Positions 6,748-7,650 of a stretch of 7,650 bases of DNA are shown here, in pieces. Under the pieces are notes generated by a model. That model saw nothing but the letters and a program-made list of their open reading frames with translations, was not told the DNA's origin and made no database searches. This DNA comes from a bacterium (GTDB lineage: Bacteria; SZUA-182; DTGQ01): NCBI GenBank assembly GCA_040755755.1, contig JBFLZW010000037.1, positions 8,006 to 15,655 on the forward strand, in the 5' to 3' direction. The position numbers were made by a program, and so were the translations under genes. Position 1 is the stretch's first letter. Every line of letters begins with the position of its first letter.

Positions 6748-6760
6748 TCAAAGGTAAAGC

Positions 6761-6799
6761 TCCGGGCATGGCGGTGCAACCTAACCCGCCATGCCCGGA
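6761..6799 (+). terminator. Perfect 14-bp hairpin between kinase and wHTH genes
   Basis: Arms TCCGGGCATGGCGG (6761-6774) and CCGCCATGCCCGGA (6786-6799) pair without mismatch around an 11-base loop. It starts 14 bp after the kinase stop. No T-run follows, so it is not a classic intrinsic terminator. It may reduce read-through, protect the upstream mRNA or act as a processing site. Its right arm contains the ATG at 6791 and ends at the next gene's ribosome binding site. Confidence 0.6.
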
Positions 6800-6806
6800 A
6801 AGGAGG
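6799..6806 (+). promoter_or_regulatory. Ribosome binding site that decides the wHTH gene start
   Basis: AAAGGAGG ends 5 bases before the ATG at 6812, so translation should start there and not at the in-frame ATG at 6791, which lies inside a hairpin arm and has no ribosome binding site. Because the hairpin ends at base 6799, folding could affect access to this site. Confidence 0.8.
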
Positions 6807-6811
6807 GGCTC

Positions 6812-7528
6812 ATGAAAACAGAACCAGTAAGAATCCAGGAGAGGGACAAGCTCATCCTGAAATATATCTACAAATTCCAGTGCCTTCAGATTTCCCAGGT
6901 GGCAAAGCTTGCGGATATCAGGTGCATCAAGATATGCCAGCGCAGGATAAGGAAATTAATCAAATCCAATTACCTTGCAAAGATCGACATCCCAACGACT
7001 TTAGGCAAGAGCCCGTACCTGCTATACCTGACAGAGCGGACAGGCGCTCTTTTCAATGTCGAGGTCTCAAAGCCCAGGCTGACATTGACCCTTTCGCACC
7101 AGAACAAAAATTCCGACCTGCTCATACAGATCATCCTTAGCTTCAGGAATTCGGGAATCGAATGCGAGGTCCTGCCGGAGCACCTGATCAGGCAGGCTGA
7201 GAATGAAATCTTCCCTGACGGAGCCTTCATGCTGAGGAAAAACAACAAATCAGCCCTGTTCCTCATGGAGAACTGCACGGGAACCATGCCCCTGCGCTCA
7301 AAGAATTTTTACGAGGACATAGAATTAAAAATCGCCAGATACAGCGAAGAGCTGTTCAAGCCGAACGCTATAGGTTTTTATGAGGATTACTTCCAATCGA
7401 CTTTCAACAGGTTCAGGCTGGTCTATATCGTGAACAGCAACCAGCGTCTTGCGGCAATCAGCAAGATAGTAAAGCAGTACGACGAGCACGGGTTCGTCTG
7501 GTTAACCGTAATGAAGGATTCAAGGTAG
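6812..7528 (+). CDS. Replication-relaxation-like winged-helix protein, 3' end cut by an IS
   Basis: The product has 238 residues. Residues about 8-80 form a winged helix: RIQERDKLILKYIYKFQCLQ, then recognition-helix sequence and a wing ending in SPYLLYLTERTGALF. The rest fits the PD-(D/E)xK-like half of the replication-relaxation family: FPDGAFML at 134-141, a downstream ALFLMENCTGT with E153, and ELKIARYSEELF. Proteins of this family are carried mostly by plasmids and integrative elements of Gram-positive bacteria, where they are thought to assist replication or transfer. Here the family's second acidic residue after the glutamate is Asn, so nuclease activity is doubtful. The frame reaches the expected late strand (FVWLTVMKDSR), and its TAG sits at the edge of an IS256-family end. 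The core is therefore complete, but the original C-terminal tail may be missing. It could also be a regulator of the cassette upstream. Confidence 0.7.
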   Translation: MKTEPVRIQERDKLILKYIYKFQCLQISQVAKLADIRCIKICQRRIRKLIKSNYLAKIDIPTTLGKSPYLLYLTERTGALFNVEVSKPRLTLTLSHQNKNSDLLIQIILSFRNSGIECEVLPEHLIRQAENEIFPDGAFMLRKNNKSALFLMENCTGTMPLRSKNFYEDIELKIARYSEELFKPNAIGFYEDYFQSTFNRFRLVYIVNSNQRLAAISKIVKQYDEHGFVWLTVMKDSR

Positions 7529-7650
7529 TGTCAAGATTTTTGTGTAAAATCCTCATTAGTCAACTTTTTGAAGAATGGCAGATTGTGACGCACTTTTCCT
7601 ATTGGGTTTGACCTCCATTGGAGTTCCATCTTTAGACTGATAAAAGCCAA
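7527..7650 (-). mobile_element. End of an IS256-family insertion sequence
   Basis: The probable terminal inverted repeat begins near 7527-7529 with AGTGTCAAGATTTTTGTGTA, the form common to many IS256-family ends. It overlaps the transposase 3' end. The exact outer base is uncertain by one to three positions, because the other end and the target-site duplication are outside the window. Confidence 0.7.
7531..7650 (-). CDS. IS256/Mutator-family transposase, C-terminal 39 codons (partial)
   Basis: Read on the minus strand from the window edge, an open frame of 39 codons ends at TGA (7533-7531). It starts LAFISLKMELQWRSNPIG and ends with LTNEDFTQKS. IS256-family transposases characteristically end with a 'yLa...kW' segment and finish in or close to the terminal repeat, often as FTQxS. 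The rest of the gene, including the DDE residues, lies beyond the window, so I cannot say if it is intact. It is convergent with the wHTH gene. Alternative assignments are less likely because the stop codon lies inside the terminal repeat, as is usual in this family. Confidence 0.75.
   Translation of the reverse strand: MAFISLKMELQWRSNPIGKVRHNLPFFKKLTNEDFTQKS

Noticed and set aside
6791-6811. Upstream ATG as start of the wHTH gene
   Set aside because: It lies in the right arm of the hairpin with no ribosome binding site; the ATG at 6812 has AGGAGG five bases upstream.

Overview
The window looks like accessory DNA from a bacterium with strong Gram-positive-style AGGAGG ribosome binding sites. 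No 16S gene or other taxonomic marker is present, so I do not name a lineage. There are no core housekeeping genes. Instead the window holds a probable immune-type STAND ATPase, a signalling cassette, a plasmid/ICE-type DNA-processing protein and the end of an insertion sequence.

Left part (1-2637, minus strand): a 134-residue protein of unknown function (2637-2233) lies upstream of, and in the same direction as, a large NB-ARC/STAND ATPase that runs off the left edge (2078 to before 1). The ATPase has an uncharacterised N-terminal region, a P-loop NTPase core with the GLPL motif, and a C-terminal TPR array. That array is encoded by 120-bp DNA repeats so alike that they must have duplicated recently. 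Neither a conventional ORF list nor a start-to-stop scan shows this gene, because its stop codon lies outside the window.

Middle (2735-3312, plus strand): a small helix-turn-helix protein diverges from the minus-strand pair. Its C-terminus appears to have gone out of frame at a CCC run near 3050, since protein-like sequence continues in the next frame to 3200.

Right part (3313-6747, plus strand): a tight operon encodes a four-helix membrane protein, a vWA protein with an intact MIDAS, a PP2C-type Ser/Thr phosphatase, a small FHA-domain protein and a Ser/Thr kinase with its own C-terminal FHA domain. The vWA-phosphatase-kinase trio resembles the TerY-P phosphorylation triad known from comparative genomics of Ter-type stress and conflict systems. 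The extra FHA reader and the membrane protein suggest a membrane-linked phospho-signalling module: the kinase phosphorylates, the phosphatase reverses, FHA domains read or scaffold, and the vWA protein assembles a metal-dependent complex. No obvious effector is visible, unless it is the wHTH protein downstream or lies outside the window.

Right end (6748-7650): after a 14-bp perfect hairpin comes a winged-helix protein of the replication-relaxation type (PD-(D/E)xK-like C-terminal part). Its reading frame ends exactly at the terminal inverted repeat of an IS256/Mutator-family element. The last 39 codons of that element's transposase are readable on the minus strand to the edge of the window. 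All family assignments rest on motif reading by eye; no searches were run.
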